Source: Euonymus europaeus
Lineage: Eukaryota > Streptophyta > Magnoliopsida > Celastrales > Celastraceae
Assembly (NCBI GenBank): GCA_963580455.1
Contig: OY756965.1
Span: 23,906,902-23,970,901, forward strand
DNA: 64,000 bases
Direction: 5' to 3'
Numbering within the stretch: the stretch's first letter is position 1; each line of letters starts with the position of its first letter. This document shows, piece after piece, positions 1-13,383 of this stretch. Both the position numbers and the translations under genes were made by a program. The notes under the pieces were generated by a model. That model did not search any database. It saw only the letters and a program-made list of their open reading frames with translations, and was not told where the DNA came from.

Positions 1-688
1 AACTACGTAAAATTTAAAATTAACCATTTGTAATTTGTTAGGCATAATTGACTCTTTGCTAAAAAGAACTGACTTGAATGATTTATATACAGTAAACCAC
101 GTTTCTTGCCATAATATTTCTCAAATTCTTAGGGCTATAAGGAGGAAATCATGTCATCTTGCAGTCATCCTAACATTCCCTTGAGTGTAAGTCAGTTACA
201 CGATACGAGCCTTACATGTGCGGCCCACCTGGTACTGGAATTTATGCGTGAGGACATGAACCAAAGGCAATACGTCTAAAATGATGTACTGCATATTTTT
301 GAGAATAATGGGAGGAAGTTGGTTAGGTTTAGAACTTGACACCTTAGCTGTGATAATGTATTGGATATTTCCTAAGCCATAGTTATTAGGTTAAAGGCCT
401 TTAATTCCTGTTATTGTTGATCTTAAAAATATCCATCAGTTATGCAAATAGTATGACGAATCTCTAGTTGATGTTCTGGGTTCTTTTGTTTCATCTCTTA
501 AATGTTTTTACGAGTTCAATGCACTTCGAGGGATGTGTTTTTTATATTATGTCCATTCAATTTTCTTTAGTTGAACTACTGCAATTCTTAATCGAATAAC
601 CATGTGCAACAGAATGTAAAGGTCATTTGAAAGTATCTAGTTTCTAATATCAAGATGTAAATTCACCATTTTTTTTATGGAATCACAG
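1..688. other. Left-edge TAF2 intron sequence
   Basis: This stretch lies upstream of the first recognisable TAF2 exon and is probably intron, because the peptide that follows belongs to the middle of TAF2. It is T-rich and has no exon I can align to TAF2. The only protein-like trace is at about 196-260. There one frame reads a CGPPGTG peptide like an ATPase P-loop, but the expected lysine is isoleucine and a stop follows three codons later. Confidence 0.5.
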
Positions 689-3600
689 GCAAACTGTGCT
701 GTTTGCAGAGCAGATGATAGTGGTGCGACAGCTTTGAGCTCCTCTGCTTCTTGTAGAGATTTGTATGGAACTCATTGCATTGGTATATATGGAAAGATTC
801 GATCATGGAAGTCTGTAAGTCCTTGTTAATATTTAATTTTGTTTCATCTTTTTTTGTTTCTTCTAATTTCTTTTCCCTTTCCTATGAACTGATTGACTAT
901 CTTTGAAAAAGGTGGCAGTCCTTCAGATGCTGGAAAAACAAATGGGGCCAGAGTCCTTTCGAAAAGTAAGCCTCTGAGTCCTTTTTTTCTTTTGCTCATT
1001 AGTTGCTACTTTTGTAGCTTTGGCATGAAAATGGAAATGGAAAAAAATAATAAGAAGAAAAAACGTTTCTTGATGCTCGTTGTCTGTTCTTATTTTTGCT
1101 TTATGTTGTTGCATTTGTCTCTTGGCTCTAAAGAATAACTTTTGTTTCTGAGAGTGAATGCTAGTTTGGCTAATCTATGCATATGCATGGATGCACATAT
1201 TTAGACAAAAGGGGTTGTTTGGTCTTCTGTTCTACTTCCTTCATTATCTTCTTCTTCTTGGTGCTGGGGTTTTTAAGTAAAGTTCTTGAAAAGCTGTCCT
1301 GTTAGTTTGGTTTTTTGTACATGGTTCTTTGTGTTAATAGTGCATATAGAATTTCTTGTGGATGTGCGCATAAAATATAGGTCAGAGTTGCGAAACAAAA
1401 ACTGGTCTAAAAGTTTCCCTGTGATATGCTTCTTTTCCTTAAAATACGTAAAAGTGACTTTTGGATGCTAAGAAAACTACGCAATAAGGTCATTAAAAAC
1501 ATGTTTTTATTTTCCTGGAAAGTAGCACCACAAAAAGAAGCCTCAGTCCACGTATGTCAGCAGCTACCTTAAATTCACAACAAAGCCTGATTTCTCTGTA
1601 AGATTCACATTTGTAAACTTTGATAAAAATCTACACTGGCTGTCTAGTACAGCAAACAATTATATTGTGAATTTTTTGTGTGAATATGTCCAATATCAAG
1701 CAGGTTACTTACTGGATTTCTCTGTAAGGTTCATGTTCATAAACTTGATAAAGATTTACACTGGCCATCATGTCGTATCAACTTCTTTTTTCTTTAAACA
1801 ATTATGTTCTGAAGTTTTTTTGAGTCCCTTCAATATTAAACAGGTTGCCCACTGTTCAATATCTTATGTTTAATCCTTTTTAACTTATTAGTTGTAGTTG
1901 TAGTTGTGTAATCTTGTAACCTTTCTCGTGTGAGTAATCCCAGAATTTTTAGTAACTTTCAGGTATTTTAGGAGTACGAGTAGAAGAATAGTGCTTACAA
2001 TGGGATAACTACATCTAATTAGATCAAGGTTATAGCGGAGGAAAAAATTCAATGCTTTGTCTCTCATCTAGTGGACAAAAATAGAAGGGATGTTAGATCA
2101 TAGTTGTATGAGCTTAGTTTTTTTATTTTATAATAAACCTAACTGGTCCTTATGAAACATCTTTCTTTTCAAGTTGTTATACCGGAAGAAATTATTAGGT
2201 TTTATTATCATGGATATTGCGAACTTTTGTGTTTAAGCCTGGTTGGGTTCAAAGTCTCGTTGAGTGATTTTTTGTTGTTGATGTCTTTAATATGTAGATC
2301 CTGCAGACTGTAGTTTCTCGAGCTCAAGATGCCAGCTGTCCTGTGAGGTCTCTTAGCACAAAGGAGGTGATTTGATTCTTCTAAATTATGATGATTGCAG
2401 ATCTTCTATTCTTTTGGCTTTTTGTTTTTTGACTTGTTTCTTCTATTGTCTTGTGGTTTTGTTGTATAATGTAATTGTTGAGCATCATGACTAATAACAA
2501 GTGACAGCAAGTGCAATAATCTCAGATCATTTTTTTTATTTGTTGGTTTTTACTGCGGTTTCTTTTGCGTGGTGAATTTTGTTTATTTTACGTTCTTTCG
2601 TAAATTACTGTTTTCAGTTTGAATCCATTTTGTGTTTGTTAAATGATAGTTGTCAATACGAGAGGCACACCTAGGGCACAAAGGGGTCCTATTGCCCAAG
2701 GCGCAAAGCACTTTGTTTTCACACCCGAGAGATGTTGGCACAAAGTTAATAGTATAAAATATTAAATCAAAGTAATTATTAGAGTCGAAGGCCTAGATAG
2801 ATAGAAAAAGGACTTGATAAATAACAAAAGTCTTCATAAATAATAGAAAAAAGCTAGATAAATTCATAAATTAGAGAAGGAGAAATATTGTACACTGTAG
2901 ATTGTACAATCTGAAATTCAAAGGAGATTACTTGGCAAGATGTGGTTGAGAAAGAGAGAAACAGATCAAAGTTCTGAAGTTTTATATTTTAGGGGTCAGG
3001 TGACCTTTCTGTGGAAGATTTGCTTGATTTAGCGAGCTAAACAGAGAGGAGATGGCGAGATAGGGTTTATGTTATTCAGTTCATTGCTGCATACCTTTTC
3101 TGTTTTGAGTTTCTTTGTGTTTCACACTTTTATCGACACTGGAGGAGCACAATTGGGTTCAAATTTAAAAACTACATGCAAATTATTTTTTCCAGGCTTC
3201 ATTACTTGCTATATTTCTTGGTCATTTTTGCAGGGCTCTTTTTCTTCTTCAGATTCTCTGTAATTTAATCTGGTGTAAATGCTGTTTGGATGCTATTTTA
3301 TAAATATGTTAAACTATTCATATATTTGTGCAATCATATGCTACATTGCAGTTTCGGCATTTTGCTAACAAGGTTGGAAACCTGGAGCGTCCCTTTCTTA
3401 AAGAATTTTTTCCTCGCTGGGTGGGTTCATGTGGGTGTCCAGTGCTAAGGTATGCTTACATGAGCTGGAAATTGCAGTCTTCTGCATGCTGGGGAATTCT
3501 TTTAGCCGATTTAGTTTGCTTCTGCCATCCCTTCTCAACTTTGGTTACTGCAGGATGGGATTCTCGTATAACAAACGCAAAAATATGGTTGAATTGGCGG

Positions 3601-6600
3601 TTTTGCGGGAATGCACATATGCTCCTGATTCAAGTGCATCCACTCTTAATGCTACTAATGATTCTGAAACCGGAGATGGTGATAATGGATGGCCTGGCAT
3701 GATGAGCATCAGGGTTTATGAACTTGATGGCATGTATGACCATCCAGTGCTTCCATTGGCTGGAGATACATGGCAGCTGTTCGAAATACAATGCCATTCC
3801 AAACTTGCTGCTAGACGCTCTCAGAAGCCAAAAAAGGGTTCAAAACCTGATGGCTCAGATGATAATGTTGATATCGCTCCTACTGTCGATATGCGAACCA
3901 GGTATATCCTACCTCAAATAGGACTTTTGACATATGAGATCAACAATTTCTAAAGTTGGGAATTATTTTTGTTGCAGTATGGAATCCCCATTGTCATGGA
4001 TTAGGGCAGATCCTGAAATGGAGTACCTTGCTGAAATTCATTTTAATCAACCTGTACAGATGTGGGTAAGAGTTTGTGCATATATGTATTTAAAATGTAC
4101 AATCGCTGATGCACATTATCATTCGTTAGTGTTGAACATGCTGTCTTTGTCACTATCAATTTATACGCATTCAGCATTTGGGAGTGTACAATGATTGCTA
4201 AGTTCTACTTTTAGATTTGCCTCTTGAAAGGTCCTCATTATTAATAAAATGTTACATTAACTTTAACTATTACATTATCTAAAATCTATATGTCAATCAT
4301 GAAAGTGATGTTTCAACCAATAAATTTTTGTTAGTGAATTGATTTTTTGACCCTGTGAAGTTGCATGTCTGATCAGATTCATCAATTGGAGAAGGACCAA
4401 GATGTTGTTGCCCAAACGCAAGCTATTGCTGCACTGGAGGCTCAGCCTCAGATTTCATTTTCTGTTGTTAATGCTCTAAATAACTTCCTCTGTGATTCCA
4501 AGGTTAGGATTAACTTTTTCATAGTTTATTTGATATTGATTTATGGGCCTTGAACGTTGTGATTATCATTCTTCTCTGGTGTTAAGGCCTTCTGGAGAGT
4601 TCGAATTGAGGCTGTGTTTGCGCTGGCTAACACTGCATCTGAGGTATTACATGTTTGTTACCTTATTCATTCCAAAATATTTCTCAAGAAAGTGTTTGTT
4701 TCCAGCATTGGTCACCAATACAACTTCGTTTAGTGGTGGTTATGAACCTCTGAATCAATACACTGTTTAGTCCATTACAAGGTTATTAATTACTCGTTTA
4801 CAATTGTTTAGCAGCGATAGATATTCTCAATTTAGCCGTAAAATCATAAATTTGAATTGTCTTTCTAATTTATTAACCCTGTTTAGCCATAATTTTTTTT
4901 TTGCACGAAGTTATTTTTTTTGTCCCACTGCTTTTGCATAAAAAAGTCTATATACACAACTGAGAAGACAAAATACTGAAAAGCCTTACCATGATGTTAA
5001 ACTGTTAAAGATGTATCAAAGTGATTTCACCCGCCCTTTGTGTTCATTGATTGTGTTTAGTTGATGCTTTAGTAAACTCTTTGTTTTTTGTACAATTAAA
5101 AATTCATGATTTTTTGTTTGTTTCTACATATAATGATGCATGGAATATGGTGTCATTTCTTGGATGGTAGGCCATGAGGTTGATGATTTTGATTGATTTA
5201 TCTTTCCTTTATTATATTTGAAAATGTTCTGTAATTTCTGAATTCTTTGCAGATTTTGAAGGAAAATTAATTTTTTGTTGTTTTCTTAATTTTTATTTTC
5301 TTCTTGCTATGAGACCAAAGAAATGTAAGTGGAGGCAAACCCTAGAATATAAAGTATTTAAATTAAACAAAATTAAAACAAAATATATGAAATGTAGGTT
5401 TAGTAGGAGCAGGCAATGAAATGAACAAATGATTGAATTAAATGGGTGAGGAGTTACAAAAAGTTAAGGTTTTTAAATATCTTGCTTGATTTTCTAAGAT
5501 GATGGACAATGAAATGAACAAATGATCGAATTAAATGGTAGAGGAGTAACAAAAAGTAAGGTTTTTAAATATCTTGCTCTATTTTCTAAGATGTTGGAGA
5601 CATTAATTTAGATGAAGTTAATAGGATTAAAAATGGGTGGATGAAGTGGAGGAATGCATTTGGTGAAGGATTCCTCTAAGGTTGAATGGAAAATTCTATA
5701 GGTCAGCAATATGATCAGTGATGATGTACTGTTTCTGAATGTTAGGCTATTGAGAGACATCATATCCAAAAATGGATGTAGGAGAGATGTGAATACTTTG
5801 TTGTATGTGTGGTCACACGAGAAAATAGAGGATGAGAAATGAGATTATTAGATTGAAGGCAGGATTAACATCATTAAGATAAGTTGCGAGAAAATTGATC
5901 AATGTAGAGATAGTGATGCAGCAGTAATGAGAATTGAGAGAATTTGTATTGGAGAATAGGAAGTAAAAAGAAAGTCCTTAAAAAACATGTCTTGAAGTAG
6001 TACAAAATGATATAGATTTAATTGGAGTTGATGAAATGTATGGTTCTAGATAGAATTGAATGGAGTGAGCGAATATACGTAGTGATTCCTGTTGATTTTC
6101 TCATAGACTCCTGTAGTTGATCCAAAACTTTTGGGATAAAGGCTCGGAAGATGATGTTGATATGAGACCATAAAAATTTGTGGCAGGAAACTGATTGGGC
6201 TGGTTTACTTCATCTGGTGAAGTTTTACAAAAGTCAACGTTTTGACACTGACATTGGACTCCCCAAGTGAGTTTCTTTCCATTCATAGAGTTTAAATTCC
6301 ATAAACCTTTCTTATTTTCAATACCAGAAGATTTTACCTGATTGTGGTATTTTACAGGCCAAACGACTTTCATGATTTTCCTGAGTATTTTGTCCTTGAG
6401 GTAATACAGTGAGGTAGGATATGTATCAAGTCTATAATTGATCCATGTTTTTTTCCCTGTAATTTTACTCTCTTTTGCAAATATTTGGTCATGTGGCTTC
6501 ATCCTTTTGGGATGTTCATAGAAAATCTCGAACTCATGACATTTTCCATAAATTGAAAGTACCAACTTGTAGTGTGTTCTATATTTCCTGGGAAAAAATG

Positions 6601-9600
6601 ATTACTCGTAGTGGAATTTCTCATTTGCGGCTCAATGTAATTATAAACAATGATTAATTATTTGTTGGAACAGTTCTTGTGGTCAAAGATTATTGTGGTT
6701 GTTAGGGCCGTACTATGGAATAAAACCAAACTTATATTGGTCCGATGCTTTCAAACCATATATATTTAGAATTTCTCTGTTGTGACAAAACCTATGTGGT
6801 TGATTTTACTTGAATCATGATTGTTCTTACTCTCTTAGAGTACTGTGATGCCAAAATTGTACATGTTATGTTTCTTACCTGATTAATGAATTCAAGGATC
6901 TGAACTTCCACATTGAACTTCAGATTGGATGAAGAATGAGCCTATTTTTACTTCATGTCTTCATCTGCACTAGATCTATGTGAGGATGCATTCTTTGTTG
7001 TTTCTCATGTCTTTGATCAAGGCTAGAAGTGCACTGTATTTGATATGCTTTTGAAGAAGAATATACACATGGAGAGTAGAGAAAACTAGATATCTTTATT
7101 GGGAAATTTGTTCCTCTCTTTTTCGGGCCATGGAGGATGGGTGGGAAAACTAGATCATCATTATGGGGAGAATCATTCATTTTTTGCTTTTTTTCTTTCT
7201 TTTCAAGATCTGCCATCTGTTGCATAACATGAGGAAATAACGTTAAATGCAGTTTCTCCCTATTGGCTTTCAAGAATAATGTAGAATTGTGTTACTCGGT
7301 CATCAAGAAAAGTCTGCTAAGTCCTATCCTATGACAATTTTAAATTGGGAAGGATATTGCCCCGTTTCTGGATGTCAAGCTAAAACCCTTTGGCTTCCTT
7401 TCTTTTGTAGAACATCCAATGCTTATATGTGTTGTTTCACTCTTTCAGGCCATTCCACATGCTGTAGCCATGGTCAGAACTGCAGAAAAGAAAAGCCCAA
7501 GAGAAGCCGTCGAGTTTGTTTTACAACTTCTGAAGGTTAGTTTATTTTGGCAACCATATACATATGTAAATATAGAAATCCTTATATGCAGCAGTTTCAT
7601 CTGTTCAATTCTCGTAGACTGATTTCAGTAGTAAATATAGAAATCCTTATTTTGGCTAATGATACTTGATCCTCTAGACATATTCTAGTTTGAGTTGTTA
7701 GATTTGAAGCATAGGGATTTTATTTGGTTATGAAGCAAAGGGATTTTGTCAGTTTTGAAATTGTTAATGGTTCGTAAGTTTAATGTGTAAAGCCATTTTA
7801 CTAGCATATCATATATATCAATCATTTAGGTCGCATGAAAGACTTTTATTTACTTAAAATTTAGCCAAAATGTTGACAAGGAAAGTTAATTTGGTAAAAT
7901 TCGTATTTTTTTCTTTCCTAAAAACCACTTATTTACTGGTCCTTTTTTCACACGTTGATGATCTCTTGGTTTACCATTTCCTTTCCCTGTTAAGGAAAAA
8001 AATAGAAAATGTTTCCGGTTAAGCGATCTATGTTGTATTTCAATTTTTATAGATGGGTATCATGGAGTTCTTGTTTTTTTAGTTCATTGTATTATTTGTG
8101 CTGATGGTTACATCCATTACCCTTTGTTCTCTTGTTTCTCGACAGTATAATGATAACAATGGGAATCCTTACTCTGATGTGTTCTGGCTTGCTGCTTTAG
8201 TCCAGTCAGTTGGTGAACTTGAATTTGGGCAACAGGTTAGTTGAGATTATTCTCCGGTTCAACCAGTGAATTCTCCAACTTGTTATATACATGTCACTTT
8301 TTGGATTCCGCTCCTCTCTAAATGACTGCTGCATCTATTGTTGCCTGTTGTTTGTATGGGAAACTGTGTTTATCTTTTGAGCCCATATTAAATGACGGTG
8401 ACAATGGTTGGTGATGGTCTTGCTGTATGACAATGTTTGGTGATGGCCCAGCTGGATGACAATGTTTGGGGCTCTTTGAGTGAGAGGAGTGTTGGAGAAA
8501 ATCCTCCACTCAAAGATTCCACATGGAAAAAAAATATAAAGATGTGAATGTAGTTTATAATACAATGTATTGGACCTAAACTCTTGAGCTTAAGCTTTTC
8601 ATTTGGAGCCTTGGAGGGTTCCAATTGTCGTGTTTTGGCCCAAGATTTTAGGTCCATTGGCGTGGGCTCTCCCCAAGGTCCATTTCCAACAGTAATATTT
8701 TCTGTTGCAGCACCTAATTTGTGACTGTCAACTTGCTGCTTACTCTCTCTGTCTCTCACATGCGTGCATGCACTTGCTTAAGTTTTTCTCCTGTACTTCC
8801 CTAACTTATGCTCACTTAATAAAATTTGTGTAGCAGGTTAGGTCTGTGTAACTCAAGTCCATAGACTTATTCATCAAAATATCATATGTTATTTAGATAG
8901 ATCTATTGTCATTTCTTTAAAACATTTTTTGGCTGTAATGTCAAATGCTCTATTTGAGATCTTCTGTTTTTTGTCCTTTGAACTTGTCATTCATAACCAC
9001 AAGTAGTGTAGTGAATCAGGATAGCTGGCAAGAATAATGGGCTGTAAATTAAGTGTGCTTCCAATGCCTTGACTGTCAGTTTTTATAACTATTAAGTTTG
9101 AACTATATTGTTTTGTCTGTTTTAACCAGATGTGGCATTTTTCCATTCTCGACTTCCTTTCTGGTTTTGCCTGTAGCTTTATCAAAGACGACTTTTGCCA
9201 TAATTGATGTCAAATTCACAAGAATGTGATCCTCCTGTTTCCATCGTTGCATATATGTTTCTGACAGCAACATGTTTGAGACCTGCTCTTTTTTAGTTTA
9301 TTTCCTCTGGGTTAAGTGTAGTGAATCTCACACGTTATTGTTTCTTGTTATATTCCATGGTGCAGAGTATCACTTTTCTGTCATCTCTTTTGAAGCGCAT
9401 CGACCGGCTATTGCAATTTGACAGGTGCAGTTTACTTCTAGCATTTGGATATAAATGGTTGGAATAATTACTTGGTAACTGATTGATTGTCCAAAACTTG
9501 TTGTATTGAAAGCACCAGACTCATGCCTAGCTACAATGGTATCTTGACAATCAGTTGCATACGAACCTTGATGCAAATTGCATTTAAACTTTCTGAGTTC

Positions 9601-12479
9601 ATACATCTTGTAAGTTCTTTATTGGCTCTGAATTGAAATGGACTGCTACATATTGCTTGTGCACATTGGTTGTTCATATCTCCATGTTTGTTACTTGCTG
9701 CAGGATCATGTCTTCAAACTTATTAAACCATTTCGAGAGACTAAAACAGTGTGGCAAGTTCGTATAGAAGCAAGCAGGGCGCTGCTTGACATCGAATTCC
9801 ACTGCAACGGCATTGATGCAGCTTTGTCTCTGTTTATGAGATATGTGGAGGAAGAGCCTTCATTTAGAGGTTCTACCTTTTGTTTTTGGAAAAGGAAAAA
9901 AGAACAATCTGCACGTCATAATAAGACCTTTTTTTGCTTTCTGTGTGTGCTTACCTTTGCTTGTGTTGTGTACCTCTATTGCAGGACAGGTAAAACTCAG
10001 TGTACATGTTATGCAATTGTGTCATGTAAGAGTACGGTCTGATTTTAAGGATGATATCAAAAGTACTACTCTTGTGGCTTTGCTTCGCTTGCTGGAAAGC
10101 CGTTTAGCGTTCAGGAACGTTTTTCTTCGTCACCACTTGTTCTGCATTTTACAAATCATTGCAGGAAGGTTGGCAATTTCTTCACACCACCCCCTCTCCC
10201 TTTTTTTTCCCGTTTTAAGAATTTACTCCGTAGATTTATTGGGTTGCAAGAATGTCAATTCCTATTGAAGTGACTTGATTCTTTTGCATCATTTGTGGGG
10301 GTTATTAGTCAGTCTTCTTGCACTGCAACTCTTTCTGTTTGATGTGTTGGGGCTTTCACAATTCAGTAAGCGGGTGCTAGGTAAATATGTTTGTGTATTA
10401 TCCTATACCCGACTTTAGTGTGTGCATAGGGGTGGCTCTGTGTTAAGGTTCTTATTTTCTTGAAGAAATTCTGGAGTTTCTTGAAAGCAGATAGATAGTC
10501 CTAGTAAGTTGATGTCCATTACTCCATTAATTATTTTAGTAAAGTGGATTGGATTTGCATGTTAAGGTGTCCATCAATCTCTTACCCACCACCCCCAAAT
10601 CCAAACTAAGCCCTCTTTTTCTTGACCCTATTTTTTCTTGACATCCAATTTCTTGATCTGGAACTGACCATTGATCTTGGATGAAGAAACATCCATCATA
10701 AAGTTTGGAAATTCTTCTCTAAGATTAAGGAATATTTATAAACTTAAGAAAAGTGAAAAATAATACTGGCGTATTGAGTTCGCTCTCGCGCAGATTCTTT
10801 TTGTGTTAGATGAGTAAATCATCTTCATTTTAGTATGTTTTGGCGTGGACAAGTTGGATTTTTCCATGCTTTGCGCTGTCACCAAAATCTACCTTTCCTG
10901 ATCACGAACTACTGGTCTCTTAATGATATTTCGTTGCTTTTCTTAAAGTATTACATTTGCATCATTTATTTATATTATTTATTCAATTATTTCAGTTGTA
11001 ATACCATTGCTTCCTGCCAATGCCATGGTCTCTGCATCCTGACAATTTCCATGCTCCTTTTGTGGGAGCATTGGATAATGAACTACAGAGTCTTCTTTCC
11101 AAGTTTCTTTTCCTGAAAACGGAATCTGTGAATCTTCTTTTTAGTTATATGTAACTAAATTAGTTTACTAAAAAAACTATTAAATAGTGTCTCAGGTATT
11201 TGCTTTTTTGCGGTGTTCATTGTGAGCTTCCCTTCCCAATAAGAAGAGGGTTTTGTTGGTTCTCAAGGTCTTTGAGGTTTTCACTTTTTTTTAAACTTTC
11301 ATTTGCAGGACTCCTACACTCTTTGGAGTCCCTAGAGAGAGAACTTTGCAGGTGGAGGCTGCTGAATTTTGCAGTGAACCAAAGAACGTCTTTTCATCCA
11401 TTATTGGGGATGCAAAGTCCTTAGTACCCTCTACAGATATTATAAACCCCTTGCACGAAGTTTTGGGAATTCCAGAGACCTCAAGTCTTCCACTTGAGGA
11501 TTTGTCAGTTCTAGACACTTTGAATCTCGTTCACGAAGATTTGACTATCCCTGACGCGTCAAAGGAAGGAGATACTGTTTCCCATGATGCTGAATTTAAT
11601 ATGGATGTGGCAATCGCAGGTGCCCCAAAGGAAGCAGACAGTGCTTCCAATAGTCATGAAAGGAGAATGCCTGTAGTTAAGCTCAGGGTCAAAAGATCTT
11701 CTGCTACTAGCAGTAAGGCAGAGGAGGTCAATAATCAAGCTGTTGAAAGATCCCGTGGTGGGCACCATGAAATCGAACATGGGACCAGCAGTTCTGTTTC
11801 TGTGGATGCACCTCATAGGAATTCTGCTGAGGCAATGAGCATAAGTAATCAGAATCCCGAGGAGGTCAATTCATGTCCTGACCACGGTTCCAGAATGACT
11901 GCTAGCATCGGCAGTGCTAAAATTCCAAGTGAAGGTGAGAATTCAGGGAAGGACCTTCAGTGCACTGCGGACTCCAGCAAAGTTTTTGCACACAGGTCAT
12001 CCCCTGGCATCGTACAAGATAACAACATAGACAGTGGGGCACAGAAATATGCCAGCCTACAAATGCTGTCTGTGCCGGAACATGAGTTTGATGGTGGTTC
12101 ATCTGGTAGGATTTCTCCTTCTCGTCATAGCAAAGGAAAGGAGAAAAAGAAAGAGAAGAAACGGAAGCAGGAGGGCCACAAACATCGAGATGATCCTGAA
12201 TATATGGAGCGGAAGCGTCTGAAGAAAGAGAGAAAACAAAAGGAAAAGAAGATGGCAAAGCTCCTGAGTGATGATATGAATGCATCTCAATCACAGTCGG
12301 AGAACAAAAAAGAGGAAGCAAGCATACAGGCTGGAACTGTGCTATTGAAACCAAATGAAGCTAGTGGATCAGCCACGGTGATGACAAAAGTTGAAAGAAG
12401 GGCTGAGCCATCTGAGGGTAGTTCTGCGCCTCCCAGAATCCGAATCAAAATAAAGAACAAGACACTGAACCAACCATAG
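689..12479 (+). CDS. TAF2: Transcription initiation factor TFIID subunit 2 (TAF2), 3' part
   Basis: TAF2 is a large TFIID subunit that helps the complex contact the core promoter around the start site in the nucleus. The N-terminal aminopeptidase-like domain lies left of the window; this part encodes the last 980 residues. Exons: 689-814, 912-965, 2298-2366, 3352-3449, 3554-3901, 3978-4065, 4377-4502, 4587-4643, 6187-6266, 6358-6400, 7449-7535, 8146-8235, 9366-9424, 9513-9609, 9704-9869, 9985-10168, 11309-12479. All phases agree. Recognisable TAF2 blocks include [50 protein letters not shown] and [16 protein letters not shown], which fall in the helical-repeat region. The last exon is long and low in complexity. 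It carries a Lys/Arg-rich segment at about 12100-12275 and ends with [14 protein letters not shown], a basic tail typical of plant TAF2. The 4377 acceptor (after GATCAG) was chosen because it keeps phase and gives MW-IHQLEKD. Confidence 0.92.
5414..5598. repeat. 93-bp tandem duplication in a TAF2 intron
   Basis: Two adjacent copies of a unit of about 93 bp start at 5414 and 5507. Both contain CAATGAAATGAACAAATGAT, a run of ACAAAAAGT(T)AAGG and the end TTTCTAAGATG. They differ by a few substitutions and small indels. The repeat lies in the 1.5-kb intron between exons 4587-4643 and 6187-6266, just before a LINE-like fragment. Confidence 0.8.
5600..6080 (+). mobile_element. Degraded non-LTR retrotransposon (LINE) 3' fragment
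   Basis: The sequence from about 5635 reads, with stops and frameshifts, like the C-terminal part of plant non-LTR reverse transcriptase ORFs. It shows a WMKWRNA-like peptide, then a match to 'ATTCCTCTAAGGTTGAA...AAATTCTATAGG', and near 6045 a DRIEW-like motif typical of the ORF end. No open frame survives and no target duplication was identified. It is in the same orientation as TAF2 and lies wholly within an intron. The call rests on family resemblance from memory. Confidence 0.55.
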
Positions 12480-13383
12480 TATATCAATTGTCTAATAATT
12501 ACTTGATTTACAATTCCCTTTAAATTTCCGGCTAATCGAATCTCTTCAGTGGAGGAGGAATATTTAAATTTGATGAGGCATATTTGTGTGTTGCTAAAAC
12601 TTTTTCTTTGTTAAATGTCTTCCAATTATTGATCAAGCTTTCTTGTCCATGAAATCTTCAGTATAATTTTTGTCAATTAAGACTCCTATTTTCCTCACTT
12701 TTGAAATTCGCTTCATTGGAGTTGGATTTATGTTCAGGATGTTGGGAATTAGCTAGGTAAAACCAAGAACACTTTATGGCGGTGGAACTATTGGCCTTGA
12801 GTTTCTGCACGGATGAATAAGACAAATACACTAGGCGTTAGAAAACAGCTTGTCCCGCCAACCTGTCCAAGTCCATTTGAGGCCAGCAAAATACAGCCCG
12901 TTTTAACAAAGGTCCACAAACGGTACTAGGCCCGGCCCAGCACCTCTGACGGTACATCAATGCTTTATTTAACATAAAAAAAGCTGGCGAAATAAAAAAT
13001 AGTAATGATTTGACAATTAAACACTGAAAATTAAAAAATATTCGAATATTGCGTCTTTATCAGTCAATCCATGTACAAGAGCAGCACTGATCATGAGAGT
13101 CAGAGAGAGAGAGAGAGAGAGAGAGAGTAAATGCGTTTGTTTTTATCTTCAATGGCGTCCACTGATCCTAAAGGAGCTCATAATCGGATTCTCAGTTAAA
13201 AAAAAATACTGATTTTAATTTTTTTTGAACTTCAGAGACACGAACAAGCGAGACAGACACAGAGAGAGACAACCTTGTTAGGGTTTCTTTCTCCTTTTTT
13301 TAGTATTTTAATTTTAATTTTTTTTGGGTATATACACATTTGCTTTAAGTGGTATTGAGTACAGAAGCAATCGGGAAAAAGAA
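12480..13383. other. TAF2 / RING-gene intergenic region
   Basis: This is a short spacer of about 900 bp between two genes in the same direction. It should hold the TAF2 3' UTR and the promoter and 5' UTR of the RING gene. A GA microsatellite is at 13102-13127, and 'TTAGGGTTTCTTTCTCC' at 13278-13294 is typical of plant 5' leaders. I see no other gene. Confidence 0.6.
13102..13127. repeat. (GA)n microsatellite in 5' leader/promoter
   Basis: About 13 uninterrupted AG units lie some 260 bp upstream of the RING-gene start codon. GA-rich stretches are common near plant transcription starts and can bind BBR/BPC factors; any role here is inference. Confidence 0.85.

Noticed and set aside
132..187. 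Possible TAF2 exon after TTCTTAG with donor GTAAGT
   Set aside because: Splice signals look good and the frame is open, but the peptide does not read like TAF2 and the next exon begins a clear TAF2 block; left as intron.
6101..6565. 154-codon minus-strand open frame
   Set aside because: It is antisense to two TAF2 exons whose sense frames are supported by splice sites and family resemblance.
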